Shown here in pieces: positions 26,590 to 37,509 of a stretch of 64,000 nt of DNA (position 1 is the stretch's first letter; the number at the start of each line of letters is the position of its first letter). The stretch is taken from positions 1,550,001 to 1,614,000 of the forward strand of contig NZ_CP150276.1 of the NCBI RefSeq assembly GCF_037977235.1, in the 5' to 3' direction. The DNA is from Paenibacillus sp. FSL K6-0276. GTDB taxonomy: Bacteria; Bacillota; Bacilli; Paenibacillales; Paenibacillaceae. The notes beneath the pieces are model-generated. The model saw only the letters and a program-made list of their open reading frames with translations, did not search any database and had not been told where the DNA came from. The position numbers and the translations under genes are program-made.

Positions 26590-28431
26590 ATGAAGTATAA
26601 GGGTCTAGCAGTAGATATACTTAGAGAAGTCGGTGGCAGAGAGAATGTCGAAGCCTTGGTACATTGTGCAACTCGGCTACGATTTACGTTGAAGGACCAG
26701 TCTAAAGCGAACAAAGACACATTATCGAAGATGGAAGGTGTATTAAGTGTTGTCGTTAGTGGAGGTCAATTCCAGGTCATCATTGGGGCGCATGTGTCCG
26801 ATGTATATGCTGAAATCGTTAAAGTCGGCAAATTAGACGCAGGTACTGTAAACGAGGGAACAGATGTGAAATCCAAGGAGTCGTTATCGAATCGGATTTT
26901 TGGAATCATTTCAGGAAGCTTTTCGCCATTACTGGGTGCTCTAGCAGGATCAGGTATGTTGAAGGCGTTATTAATTGTTCTAACCACAGTAGGAGTCTTG
27001 AAAGCAACAGATCCTACGTATTTAATCCTATCTGCTGCTGGGAATGCCGTCTTTTATTTCTTGCCGATCTTCTTAGGGATTACATTAGCTACGAAGCTAA
27101 ACGCCAGTCCATATATTGGTGGGGTTATCGGGGCAGCATTGCTTGAACCGAATTATACGGGCTTAGCGAGTATTGAAGGCGGTGTATCGTTCCTTCAAAT
27201 TCCGGTCATTGTTGCAAGCTATTCAGCAACAGTATTTCCAATCTTTATCGCTGTATCTATTTATGCTCTCCTGAATAAGGTTTTATTAAAAATTATTCCG
27301 AGAAGTATGCAGTTGTTCTTGGTTCCAATGCTGGCAATAATTGTTATCGTTCCTTTAACAATTATTGTATTTGGTCCGTTTGGTGTCTATGTAGGTGATG
27401 GCATTTCTAACATTATACTTATGCTTTCTGAGAAGAGCGGTTGGCTTGCTGGGGCAATCATGGGTAGTTCGTGGACATTCTTGACGTTGTTAGGTATACA
27501 CAATGGATTTATTCCAATTTTTCTTCAGAACTTGTCCCAGGGTGGCGATCCACTAATTGCCACGCTTGCCGCAGCACCTTTTGCACAGCTTGGCGTAGCT
27601 GCAGTGGTTGCATTACGATCAAAAGATAAGAGTACAAGATCGGTGGCAGTTTCGGGACTTTTCCCAGGATTTTTAGGAGGGGTAACGGAGCCGATCATAT
27701 ATGGTGTGTTATTCAAATATAAACGCACACTTCCATATGTTATTATCGCCGGAGCTATTGGTGGTGCAATTTCCGGAGCAGCAGGTGTCAGAGCTTTTGC
27801 TTTTGCTTTCCCAAGCGTTCTATCGATTCCTTCGTTTGGTCCAATCGTACCCTACATTATTAGTCTTGTCGTTTCTTTTGTACTGGCAGCAGCACTCACA
27901 TATTTCTTAGGTTATGAAGACAAGAAGAAAAAGGAACAGCCTCAAGAAATAACAGAAAAGCCGGTAATCAGTTCGAAAAATCAAACGATTTTTAGTCCAT
28001 TAACGGGCGCTGTTAAGACCTTGAGTGAAATTAGTGACAAAGCTTTCTCATCTGGTGCAATGGGAAAAGGAGTAGCCATTGAACCGACTGTAGGTGAAGT
28101 TGTATCTCCTGTAGACGGGAAAGTTACAAATGTATTTCCTTCGTATCACGCTATTGGCATAACATCGGATGAAGGAATCGAAATTCTCATTCATGTAGGT
28201 GTAAATACAGTCAAACTGAAGGGTAAATACTTTGAGCCTGTTGCTGTACAAGGAGCCACGGTGAGAAAAGGGGATACACTTCTGAAATTTGATATTGAAA
28301 AGATTAGAGAAGAGGGCTTTGAATTGACAACGCCAGTCATTGTCACGAATGCTGATGAATATTTGGATGTCGTTGAAACGAAGAATTCAAGTGTTAGTAA
28401 GAACGATAATTTACTTACGATTTTGGTGTAG
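26590..28431 (+). CDS. bglP: Beta-glucoside-specific PTS enzyme IIBCA
   Basis: 613 residues from ATG 26590 (AAGGAG at 26576-26581; GTG 26581 overlaps that site). IIB domain at about 1-85 with the phosphocysteine in VHCATRLRFTLKD; IIC membrane domain at about 100-450 with about ten hydrophobic segments and GGVTEPIIYG; IIA domain at about 470-613 with SPVDGKV and the phosphohistidine in ILIHVGVNTVKL. It imports and phosphorylates an aryl-beta-glucoside or cellobiose-like sugar. The IIA domain is C-terminal, as in B. subtilis BglP. The specificity assignment rests on family, the LicT context and the GH1 gene. Confidence 0.93.
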   Translation: MKYKGLAVDILREVGGRENVEALVHCATRLRFTLKDQSKANKDTLSKMEGVLSVVVSGGQFQVIIGAHVSDVYAEIVKVGKLDAGTVNEGTDVKSKESLSNRIFGIISGSFSPLLGALAGSGMLKALLIVLTTVGVLKATDPTYLILSAAGNAVFYFLPIFLGITLATKLNASPYIGGVIGAALLEPNYTGLASIEGGVSFLQIPVIVASYSATVFPIFIAVSIYALLNKVLLKIIPRSMQLFLVPMLAIIVIVPLTIIVFGPFGVYVGDGISNIILMLSEKSGWLAGAIMGSSWTFLTLLGIHNGFIPIFLQNLSQGGDPLIATLAAAPFAQLGVAAVVALRSKDKSTRSVAVSGLFPGFLGGVTEPIIYGVLFKYKRTLPYVIIAGAIGGAISGAAGVRAFAFAFPSVLSIPSFGPIVPYIISLVVSFVLAAALTYFLGYEDKKKKEQPQEITEKPVISSKNQTIFSPLTGAVKTLSEISDKAFSSGAMGKGVAIEPTVGEVVSPVDGKVTNVFPSYHAIGITSDEGIEILIHVGVNTVKLKGKYFEPVAVQGATVRKGDTLLKFDIEKIREEGFELTTPVIVTNADEYLDVVETKNSSVSKNDNLLTILV

Positions 28432-28470
28432 TATTTTCATAATAAAAGATATAGATTGGGGTAGGTTGTA

Positions 28471-28740
28471 GTGGAAAGAACATTCATGATTACAGATGCA
28501 GATGGAATTCATGCAAGACCAGCAACAGCTTTAATTAAAGCGGTGACGAATTCAAATTCTGAAGTGTTTGCTGAAGCGAAAGGTACAACAATAAAGGTGA
28601 AATCAATTCTAAATATGCTTTCTTTAGGTCTTGAACAAGGGGATACGATTAAGTTTATTGCGAATGGTGAAGATGAAGCAGCTGTCTTGTCAGAGCTTCA
28701 AAGCGTTATGGAAAAAGGGTTGGGCGTTGTACATGAATAA
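28471..28740 (+). CDS. ptsH: Phosphocarrier protein HPr
   Basis: 89 residues, GTG start at 28471 with a GGGGTAGG stretch upstream. It carries the PTS phosphohistidine site GIHARPAT (His near residue 15) and the regulatory region [13 protein letters not shown], whose Ser near residue 46 is the HPr-kinase target that makes P-Ser-HPr, the CcpA corepressor. The last codons overlap the enzyme I gene by 8 bp. This copy sits inside a sugar-specific operon; whether it is the cell's only HPr cannot be told from the window. Confidence 0.95.
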   Translation: MERTFMITDADGIHARPATALIKAVTNSNSEVFAEAKGTTIKVKSILNMLSLGLEQGDTIKFIANGEDEAAVLSELQSVMEKGLGVVHE

Positions 28741-30460
28741 GATTCATGGAATCGCAGCATCCGCAGGGATATCAATTGCTAGAGCTTACCGCCTTGCGCA
28801 TGAAGAGTTAATTATTGAAAAAAGCGGTGTATCTGACATTCATCTTGAGATGAGTAGGTTCGATGAAGCGGTGAAACTTTCTCTCGCTGAAATTGAGATT
28901 CTAAAGGAAAGAACACAAGAGAAGTTAGGGGAGGAGAAAGCAGAAATTTTTGAATCCCATCTTATGCTTCTTTCCGATGCAGAATTAATTGATGCTGTAA
29001 AAGAAAAAGTGAACGATAAACATGTTAATGCTGAGTATGCTTTACAGGAAGTTTCAACGATGTACGTTAGTATGTTCGAGAATATGAAAAGTGCATATCT
29101 TCAAGAGCGTGCAGCTGATATGCGAGATGTAACGAAACGTGTTCTATCCCATCTCCTGAATGTAAAGTTCGTTAATCTTGCAGCCATCTCCGAGGAAGTT
29201 GTGCTGATCGCGAAGGACCTAACGCCTTCAGATACAGCACAACTAGATCGACAGTATGTAAAAGGCTTTGTAACCAACATTGGTGGTCGTACTTCACATT
29301 CAGCAATTATGGCAAGATCACTTGAAATTCCGGCAGTTGTAGGCACCAAAGATATTATGGATGTTGTTATAGATGGCGATATCATCATTATCGATGGTAT
29401 GGAAGGACACGTGATTATTCATCCAACGGATGAAGTCATTGCAGCCTATCATGCGAAGCAAGTAGCTTATGAGGAACAAAAAGCCGAGTGGGCGAAACTT
29501 CGTCTTGAACCGACCCTTACACAAGATGGACACCACGTCGAACTAGGCGCAAACATAGGTACACCAACGGATGTTGATGGTGTTCTGAATAACGGCGGCG
29601 AAGCGGTTGGACTCTATCGTACTGAATTTCTGTATATGGGTCGTGACAAGCTTCCAACGGAGGAAGAGCAGTTTAGCGCTTATAAGACGGTATTACAGAA
29701 AATGAGTGGTAAACCGGTCGTTGTACGCACACTAGATATTGGCGGCGACAAAGAGTTGCCTTACCTCAATTTACCGAAAGAAATGAATCCTTTCTTAGGC
29801 TTCCGCGCGATTCGACTATGTCTAGAGGAGCAAGGAGTATTCCGTACACAGTTGCGTGCATTATTACGAGCAAGTGTGTTCGGTAACCTGAAAATCATGT
29901 TCCCCATGATTGCAACGCTGGAAGAGTTCCGTGAGGCGAAGGCCATATTATTAGAAGAGAAGAAGAAGCTTGTTGATGAGGGCATTGAAGTTTCAGAACA
30001 AATAGAGATCGGTATCATGGTTGAGATTCCTTCAACGGCTGTATTAGCTGATCAGTTCGCAAAGGAAGTAGATTTCTTCAGTATTGGAACGAATGACTTA
30101 ATTCAATATACACTGGCTGCCGATCGAATGAATGAACGTGTATCGTACTTATATCAACCGTACAACCCATCCATTTTACGCTTAATTAAGCAAGTTATCG
30201 AGGCGGCGCATCAACATGGTCGATGGGTGGGCATGTGTGGCGAGATGGCAGGGGATGCAACAGCTATCCCTCTACTCATTGGACTTGGTTTGGATGAATT
30301 CAGTATGAGTGCGACGTCTATTCTATCTGCACGCTCGCAGATATCCAAGCTTAATCAGAAGCAGATGCGGGAACTAGCGCAACAAGCCTTGGAATGTGGT
30401 ACGGCAAAGGAAGTTGTTGATTTGGTAAATGCATCGTTGTTCATTAATTCTTTGAGTTAA
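28733..30460 (+). CDS. ptsI: PTS enzyme I (phosphoenolpyruvate-protein phosphotransferase)
   Basis: 575 residues from ATG 28733 ([18 protein letters not shown]), within the 3' end of ptsH, which indicates coupling; an in-frame ATG-less extension upstream belongs to ptsH. The phosphohistidine site is [20 protein letters not shown] (His near 190), the PEP-binding barrel shows [10 protein letters not shown] and [12 protein letters not shown]-type segments, and the active-site Cys lies in GMCGEMAGD. It transfers phosphate from PEP to HPr. The length is normal. Confidence 0.95.
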   Translation: MNKIHGIAASAGISIARAYRLAHEELIIEKSGVSDIHLEMSRFDEAVKLSLAEIEILKERTQEKLGEEKAEIFESHLMLLSDAELIDAVKEKVNDKHVNAEYALQEVSTMYVSMFENMKSAYLQERAADMRDVTKRVLSHLLNVKFVNLAAISEEVVLIAKDLTPSDTAQLDRQYVKGFVTNIGGRTSHSAIMARSLEIPAVVGTKDIMDVVIDGDIIIIDGMEGHVIIHPTDEVIAAYHAKQVAYEEQKAEWAKLRLEPTLTQDGHHVELGANIGTPTDVDGVLNNGGEAVGLYRTEFLYMGRDKLPTEEEQFSAYKTVLQKMSGKPVVVRTLDIGGDKELPYLNLPKEMNPFLGFRAIRLCLEEQGVFRTQLRALLRASVFGNLKIMFPMIATLEEFREAKAILLEEKKKLVDEGIEVSEQIEIGIMVEIPSTAVLADQFAKEVDFFSIGTNDLIQYTLAADRMNERVSYLYQPYNPSILRLIKQVIEAAHQHGRWVGMCGEMAGDATAIPLLIGLGLDEFSMSATSILSARSQISKLNQKQMRELAQQALECGTAKEVVDLVNASLFINSLS

Positions 30461-30495
30461 TCATGTTAGCACAATAAAATAAGATTGGAGACTAG

Positions 30496-31932
<1,437 letters not shown>

Positions 31933-31936
31933 TAAC

Positions 31937-31985
31937 AATAAGCTGACTTTGATATTATATAAAGTCAGCTTATTTCTTGTGTTTT
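31937..31985 (+). terminator. Terminator of the PTS operon
   Basis: ATAAGCTGACTTT (31938-31950) pairs with AAAGTCAGCTTAT (31961-31973) around GATATTATAT, followed by a T-rich stretch. Confidence 0.9.
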
Positions 31986-32191
31986 TTACTGAATGGTGAG
32001 CTGAATCAATCCTTTACGGTCCGGTCGGTGTATAATTAACCATTCAGTGACTTGTTTTAATCGGCGGTTTTACCTTTTCAGGCGTAACGAAGATTAAGCC
32101 GATACGCCTTACTTCTTGACAGATCCCCTATAACGCGGTACCCCCAGATGCCTTGGTATTGAAATGAATAGTACCGTCACTTTCTCCTACA
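31986..32191. other. Gene-free stretch
   Basis: No frame looks coding. A weak inverted repeat GGCGTA (32081) / TACGCC (about 32108) is the only structure seen. With the next relic this makes roughly 0.8 kb without an intact gene. Confidence 0.5.
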
Positions 32192-32530
32192 ACTGAGACT
32201 AGAAATAGTTTATGCAGCTGTTGTGACAATACAACCGAAGAAACTTAACGAAAAGTGGTAATCCATAAAATGGTAATTCATAGTTTCTAATGAGTCCGAA
32301 TTCAGTATCCATTTGTTTCTTCACACCAATACTAAACATATTAGTTCCAGTAAGTCCTACTTCTCTTAGCTCATTCAATCCTTCTTAGCTACTTGCATCC
32401 TTACCTTCAACACCTAAATAACGATTAAGCAAAGTAACAACTTCTGCTCTAGTGACTGGATTATCCATCCCATAGCTTCCATCAGGATACCACCAATAAC
32501 ACCAGTGATTAGCGTAGTGTTGGTGATTAA
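32192..32530 (-). pseudogene. SLH-domain protein relic
   Basis: On the minus strand, YPDGSYGMDNPVTRAEVVTL followed by LNRYLGVEGKDASS is an SLH-domain end. An in-frame TAA (32385-32387) interrupts it, after which the frame continues EGLNELREVGLTGTNMFSIG for about 60 codons to about 32192. Upstream the frame loses similarity. It is the 3' end of a wall-anchored protein that has been lost. Confidence 0.6.
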
Positions 32531-32804
32531 CTCTATACCTGTTTGACGAATATATAATACCCACCATTCTTCTGTGATACAAAGTCCTGTTGCTCTTCTT
32601 GCAGCTTTTCATCCAACATCGATTAATACTCAAAAACTGCTAATCCAAACAATTCTTTTTCAAGGGAAATATTCAATATATGATTCGTCTTAAGACTCTT
32701 GTACCTTAAGGAATAAGCTTACTCATCACCATCATCAGTAATGGGTTTTAGGAAGTAGCTTATATCAAGGCTAAAGTGATCTGCTATCAGCATAATAGTC
32801 ATAA

Positions 32805-32942
32805 ACTTTAGATACAGGTGGGGAAGAGAGAACACAGCGGGAGATCGCCAAGGAGCTTGGCATCAGTCGCAGCTATGCGTCGCGGATTGAGAAGCGGGCG
32901 CTGATGAAGCTGTATCATGAGTTTTATAAGGCGAAGCGGTAG
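32805..32942 (+). pseudogene. Sigma-K-like sigma factor C-terminal fragment, copy 1
   Basis: The frame reads [37 protein letters not shown] and KAKR before TAG. This is sigma region 4.2 at the end of SigK/SpoIIIC-type sigma factors. An in-frame stop at 32802 precedes it and there is no start. The last 30 bases before the stop are identical to those of the second copy at 37510-37661. Confidence 0.75.
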
Positions 32943-33021
32943 AGTGGGGGAGGCTGGCTTTTGAGGGTAAGTAGGAGCTAACAAGTTCCCCTTGGTTTTA
33001 TAGATTTACCATACAAATAAC

Positions 33022-33075
33022 CAACACCCCAAACCATTCCTTTATAGGCGGAATAGCTTGGGGTGTTTCATTTTT
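33022..33075 (+). terminator. Terminator-like hairpin upstream of the histidine kinase
   Basis: AACACCCCAA (33023-33032) pairs with TTGGGGTGTT (33058-33067), with an inner ATTCC/GGAAT stem, followed by TCATTTTT. It insulates the kinase gene from the relics upstream. Confidence 0.8.
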
Positions 33076-33148
33076 ATCGAGCTTATCGGAAAAAGAAGGA
33101 AAATATACATATATATTGAATACAAAACAACAAAGAAGGAGGATCAAA

Positions 33149-34333
33149 ATGTCATATAGTGAAAATGAATTGCGTTCGTCATTAACCCTAGCTGTTCCAA
33201 TTATTTTAAACAGGCATTTTCATTCTATGAATATGAATAAAAATATTGAATCCGCCTGGTTTGTAGAGACGCATAATGAATTGTTAGATTCAACATTCAG
33301 TACGATATTAATGAGTATGGTAGAAGCACTGTTCTTGGATTCATTTGATTACGACCAATACCTAAACCTACTAGAAAAAGAGGGGTTTGAGCAAGGGATT
33401 TATACTGCAGAAATATTCGGTGATCATTTTGATATCATACTGGAAATGAGCAAGGATTTAAACTTAATCGCTCAGAATGTTATGTTTAAGATCATTGAAG
33501 AGATGGAAGATGATTCTACGATTCGATTGATTTTTTATAATCGTTTAATGGAATGCAACTGGACACGTTTTTCTGGCTTTGCACAGGGTTATTTGTCTAA
33601 TAAAAACCAACAAATTGACAAGTTACATGAACAAAAAATTGCTGTTATGGGACAAATGGCAGCAGGTATGGCACATGAAATACGGAATCCGCTTGCTTCG
33701 ATTAAAGGATTTGCTCAGCTTGTAAATAATAGGCTATATGAGCCGGAGATCAAGGCGGATGAATTGCGAGCTTATTTGGATATAACCATCAAAGAGATTG
33801 ATGCTCTGAACGGATTAGTAACGGACTTCCTAGTACTGGCTCGAAAAGGAGATAGTACGAAGAATAACGGCGTAGTATTTAACGTTATCGAGGTTATACA
33901 TAGAGTTAATAACATCGTGAATCAACTCATACTTAGTGATGATATTATTCTTTCCGTAGAGTATTCATTAGAGAAAGTACTAACGTATGGAAGCGCCTCT
34001 CAACTAGAGCAGGTAATCCTGAATATCTTGAAAAATAGTATTGATTCATTTACAGCATTTAGAGGCAGAATAGACATTACAGTTACCGCTGTTGCTGAGA
34101 CTAACGAAATTATACTTATCTTTAAAGACAATGGAGAAGGAATTTCACAGGATAAATTAAACCGGATATTTGACCCATTCTTTACAACCAAGCAAAAAGG
34201 GACAGGAATTGGATTATCGATTTGTAAACAATTAATAGAAATGTATGGGGGACATATTAAGGTGGATTCAGAAGTTCAGGTAGGAACTAGTGTGATGGTT
34301 ATTTTGCCTTGGGTAAGTGATTATCACAATTGA
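33149..34333 (+). CDS. Soluble sensor histidine kinase (sporulation-kinase-like)
   Basis: 394 residues from ATG 33149 behind AGAAGGAGGA (33134-33143). No membrane segment is seen. An alpha-helical N-terminal region of about 160 residues has no recognised sensor fold. HisKA follows with MGQMAAGMAHEIRNPLASIK (His near 175), then an ATPase domain with NILKNSIDSF, DNGEGIS, FFTTKQKGTGIGLSI. The catalytic half resembles the Kin kinases feeding the Spo0A relay. No response regulator is adjacent, which fits an orphan kinase. The GyrI-like gene follows after about 30 bp. Confidence 0.88.
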   Translation: MSYSENELRSSLTLAVPIILNRHFHSMNMNKNIESAWFVETHNELLDSTFSTILMSMVEALFLDSFDYDQYLNLLEKEGFEQGIYTAEIFGDHFDIILEMSKDLNLIAQNVMFKIIEEMEDDSTIRLIFYNRLMECNWTRFSGFAQGYLSNKNQQIDKLHEQKIAVMGQMAAGMAHEIRNPLASIKGFAQLVNNRLYEPEIKADELRAYLDITIKEIDALNGLVTDFLVLARKGDSTKNNGVVFNVIEVIHRVNNIVNQLILSDDIILSVEYSLEKVLTYGSASQLEQVILNILKNSIDSFTAFRGRIDITVTAVAETNEIILIFKDNGEGISQDKLNRIFDPFFTTKQKGTGIGLSICKQLIEMYGGHIKVDSEVQVGTSVMVILPWVSDYHN

Positions 34334-34366
34334 GATTACGAACAAATTAGATGAAGGATGATTAAG

Positions 34367-34996
34367 ATGCCGAAATATGAATGGAAGAAACATGACAAAG
34401 CATGCTATGTACCAGGTCAGAAGCCAGTTCTGATTGAAGTACCGGAAATGCAATATTTTATGATTCAAGGCAAGGGAGACCCGAACAGTAAGGCATTTCA
34501 AGAACATGTAGAGGTACTCTATGCACTGTCTTATGCGATTCGTATGATGCCGAAGCAGGGAGTTACACCAGAAGGATATTTTGAATATACGGTGTTTCCA
34601 TTAGAGGGATGTTGGGACTTAGATGAAGAGGGAAGAAAGTTGGATTACTTGGATAAGAATCATTTGATTTATACCTTGATGATTCGGCAGCCGAACTTCG
34701 TTACAGTGGAGTTGTTCCAATGGGCAGTAGAGCAGGTTCGACGCAAGAAAAGGCATCTCGATGTGGAATCCGTTCGGTTGGACAAGATCACTGAGGGCTT
34801 GTGTGTGCAAGTGATGCATCTTGGCAGCTATGATAACGAACCGGAGACATTTGTAATGATGGAGCAATATTGCGCTGATCATCAGCTTCGAAGAGCCGAG
34901 AAAACACATAAAGAAATTTATCTGACGGATGCCCGTAAAACAGTACCAGAAAAACTGAAGACGGTTCTGCGATTTAAGGTGGAAAGAGATATATAA
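34367..34996 (+). CDS. GyrI-like small-molecule-binding domain protein
   Basis: 209 residues from ATG 34367 (GAAGGA about 9 bp upstream; ATG 34358 is also in frame). The sequence has the stand-alone GyrI-like pattern: YEWKKHDKACYVPGQKPVLI, VPEMQYFMIQGKGDPNS, EYTVFPLEGCWDL and a second half with VMHLGSYDNEPETFVMMEQY and HKEIYLTDARKT. Such proteins bind or hydrolyse small hydrophobic compounds; the ligand is unknown. It probably shares a transcript with the kinase. Confidence 0.85.
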   Translation: MPKYEWKKHDKACYVPGQKPVLIEVPEMQYFMIQGKGDPNSKAFQEHVEVLYALSYAIRMMPKQGVTPEGYFEYTVFPLEGCWDLDEEGRKLDYLDKNHLIYTLMIRQPNFVTVELFQWAVEQVRRKKRHLDVESVRLDKITEGLCVQVMHLGSYDNEPETFVMMEQYCADHQLRRAEKTHKEIYLTDARKTVPEKLKTVLRFKVERDI

Positions 34997-35063
34997 ACCA
35001 ATGATCACGCCACTAAATCCTCCGACAATGTTCAACGGAATATCATGAAAAGCAAGTACAGCA

Positions 35064-35112
35064 AAAAGGAACAAGCCTGGTGCAGAAGCTCATCAGGCTT
35101 GTTCCTTCTATT
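35064..35112. terminator. Bidirectional terminator between the GyrI-like gene and the helicase gene
   Basis: AAGGAACAAGCCTG (35066-35079) pairs with CAGGCTTGTTCCTT (35094-35107), followed by CTATTTCT on the plus strand and preceded by an A run that gives T residues on the minus strand. Confidence 0.85.
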
Positions 35113-35170
35113 TCTCGCTGCTTCGGAAGCATACGCGTCCCTTAGAGGACGGCACAGCCGTTTCTACTTG
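35104..35170. repeat. Direct repeat flanking the helicase gene, copy A
   Basis: TTCTATTTCTCGCTG followed by CTTCGGAAGCATACGCGTCC and GAGGACGGCACAGCCGTTTC. It matches copy B at 37271-37374, which has an extra segment of about 35 bp inside. It overlaps the 3' end of the helicase gene. Confidence 0.7.
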
Positions 35171-37095
35171 TCGCTAAGTTGTATCTCTTTTTCTTTTACA
35201 AACTTCTCCAGAACCCTAAAGTCCTCGGTAACCTTTTTAAATGGTAAAGATCCCAGTACCTTATCCCGGTAATCTTTTTTGGCTGCAGCGGACAGACGGG
35301 AATCAAGTATGCTGAGTACACCAAGGTCAGTTTCACTACGGATCAGGCGCCCGGTTCCTTGTCTTAAGCGTAGCAGCATGTCCGGTACAAAAACGTCTTT
35401 TAAGGGATCCTTCGCCAAAGATGCCTTATATTCATAGACAGGATCGGCAGGAACGGGGAAGGGCAAACGGAAAATAATTAACTGCGACAAATCGGAACCT
35501 TCGATATTCACGCCTTCCCAGAATACACCGGTACTAAGAAGGACACCTTTACTACCCCGGAATTCAGCGATCACCCCATCCTGAGATGATCCTTCTCTTT
35601 GAACATGCACCGCCCATGCAAGCTTCTCGGATTTTAACTTATTATGAATGTACTTCATATCCTCCTTAGCTGAAAAAAGGACCAATGTCCGTCCGTCCGT
35701 TAAATTACAGAGCCTCATCATTTCCTTGTATGCCGCTTCAAGATAACCTCCCTTGTTCTGATGGTTGTAGTATGGGATGTCCTTGGCAATATACATCATG
35801 GTGTGGTTGTCATAATCAAATGGTGAAGCCTGGCGCTCCATATAATCACCCCTATAACCGAGGGACTCAGTCAGATAAGCGTATTGTTCCTCTAGTGTTT
35901 CTCCGCTTTGGCACATGGTTGCTGACGTTAAAATAACAGATGTCTTCCCGTTAAATAAGCTATACCTTAGAAACTGGCTTATGCCTTTAGGACAGATACT
36001 AATGGTAGCCTCACGTTGGGTATTGCTTGCCCAGATCAGATAGTTATCCTCCACTCCGGCGAGTATATCAAAGAGATCTATAAGTCCGTTCATAGCTTCA
36101 AAAATATTGTCGATCTCCCGCTCATGCCGTGAAGTTAAGACGGAAAGGCTAAGATTAAACCCTTTCAAAACCTGTGCCCCTCGTCTTAACGGAATTACTG
36201 CGATCTCCGACACTTTTATACGGTCATTGTCCTGCTTGGCTGTTTGAAGCAAATCCGACTCTACCTGTTTGAAAATATGGCCAACACATCTTTTTAAAAA
36301 TTTAAATTGAGGCATAAGGTCCATATCTGCGGATTGTTTGAAGAGAATCTGTAAGGCGTCATCCAGAATACGGCAGGTTCCCCGGAATGTAAACTCGAGC
36401 GTTCTTGCATCTCTAACCTTTGCTTCCAGATTATGAGCTTCATCAATTACGATCAGAGCTGGCCGTTCAGTGATTAATCCCTTCGTTCCTTCTTTTTTCT
36501 TGATCAAATCACGGATGAGCAGGTCCTGGTTTACGATAATAAAATCCATGTCGCTGGCGCTGGCGTTAATCTTAGCTCTCATCTCGTAAAACGAACATGT
36601 ACTTTTATAATGGCAACGTTCAAATTTACAATCATTCACACAAACATTAGACCATACAGCATCACTAACTCCGCCCTTAATATCTGCTCTCTCATCAATG
36701 TCATAATTCACAATACGCTGGGCAAGCGTAGACAGAGTTGAGCTTGAATTATCAGGTTGTAACAGGTCTGTTGCCCTGTACCGGCAAGCATACTGCCCCA
36801 TGCCTTTTCCGACTACGGAGCGAACCGATGTAAATCCGAGCCGGCTTCCGATAAATCTCAGATCTTTATGTATCTGTTCTGAAAGTTGTATGGAGGATGT
36901 TGCAATAATGATCGGTTGCCGTGAGACTTGGTTTATGAGCAGGCTGGGAATGAGGTATGCAAAGGACTTACCGATGCCGACTCCAGCTTCAATCATTGCG
37001 TTTCTACCATTAATATAAGCATCAGCGATATCCAGAGACATATCCTGCTGGCCGATCCGCTCTTTAAGTCCAATCCTGGGAAATCTATCATACAT
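35164..37095 (-). CDS. DinG/YoaA-type superfamily 2 ATP-dependent DNA helicase
   Basis: 643 residues from the first ATG. Walker A lies in EAGVGIGKSFAYLIPSLL (near residue 40). Four Cys that could ligate an iron-sulfur cluster, as in XPD/DinG helicases, are present (CRYRATDLL, NDCKFERCHYKSTC). Also visible are the DEAH box VIDEAHNLEAK, FSAKEDMKYIH and the motif VI region LRLRQGTGRLIRSETD. It unwinds DNA, probably in repair. The ATG at 37095 has no ribosome site, and the frame stays open for 29 more codons reading VVISWLSDLYKLQKREL, with AAAAGGGG (37191-37198) about 8 bp before an ATT codon (37182). The true start may therefore be a rare AUU or a GTC at 37188. Confidence 0.88.
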   Translation of the reverse strand: MYDRFPRIGLKERIGQQDMSLDIADAYINGRNAMIEAGVGIGKSFAYLIPSLLINQVSRQPIIIATSSIQLSEQIHKDLRFIGSRLGFTSVRSVVGKGMGQYACRYRATDLLQPDNSSSTLSTLAQRIVNYDIDERADIKGGVSDAVWSNVCVNDCKFERCHYKSTCSFYEMRAKINASASDMDFIIVNQDLLIRDLIKKKEGTKGLITERPALIVIDEAHNLEAKVRDARTLEFTFRGTCRILDDALQILFKQSADMDLMPQFKFLKRCVGHIFKQVESDLLQTAKQDNDRIKVSEIAVIPLRRGAQVLKGFNLSLSVLTSRHEREIDNIFEAMNGLIDLFDILAGVEDNYLIWASNTQREATISICPKGISQFLRYSLFNGKTSVILTSATMCQSGETLEEQYAYLTESLGYRGDYMERQASPFDYDNHTMMYIAKDIPYYNHQNKGGYLEAAYKEMMRLCNLTDGRTLVLFSAKEDMKYIHNKLKSEKLAWAVHVQREGSSQDGVIAEFRGSKGVLLSTGVFWEGVNIEGSDLSQLIIFRLPFPVPADPVYEYKASLAKDPLKDVFVPDMLLRLRQGTGRLIRSETDLGVLSILDSRLSAAAKKDYRDKVLGSLPFKKVTEDFRVLEKFVKEKEIQLSDK

Positions 37096-37270
37096 CCGAA
37101 AGATGGCATTGACTAAAGAGGGCTCGATGTCCTTTTTTAGCTCCCGCTTCTGTAATTTGTAGAGATCACTTAACCAGCTAATAACGACCGCCCCTTTTCA
37201 AAATCAATAATCTTCCTAATTATAGTTTTTTTTAAAGTAGAAGAATTTATAAGCTTTACACTATAAATTA

Positions 37271-37374
37271 TCTTTCTATTTCTCGCTGAAACGGATACCT
37301 GAAAGCGATACAAGGTATCACTGCTTCGAAAGCATAGGCTCCCTTTTGAGGACGGCATAGTCGTTTCCACATGG
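37271..37374. repeat. Direct repeat flanking the helicase gene, copy B
   Basis: Contains TTTCTATTTCTCGCTG, about 35 bp not in copy A, then CTTCGAAAGCATAGGCTCCC and GAGGACGGCATAGTCGTTTC. It lies just upstream of the helicase gene in the same orientation as copy A. Confidence 0.7.
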
Positions 37375-37509
37375 TGAGGTTGTAATTATCTTCGATGCTA
37401 CCCTAACAGTCAAGTGTCAGAACATAATATAATGCCATAATGATTTCTTTTTTCGGCCAAGTCTTATCTGAAGTTCATCAAAAAGGTTTGACAATGAAAT
37501 TCTAAGTGA

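Noticed and set aside
37299-37314. cre-like sequence TGAAAGCGATACAA near the helicase gene
   Set aside because: The final CA is displaced by one base relative to the consensus and the context is a repeat, not a sugar promoter.
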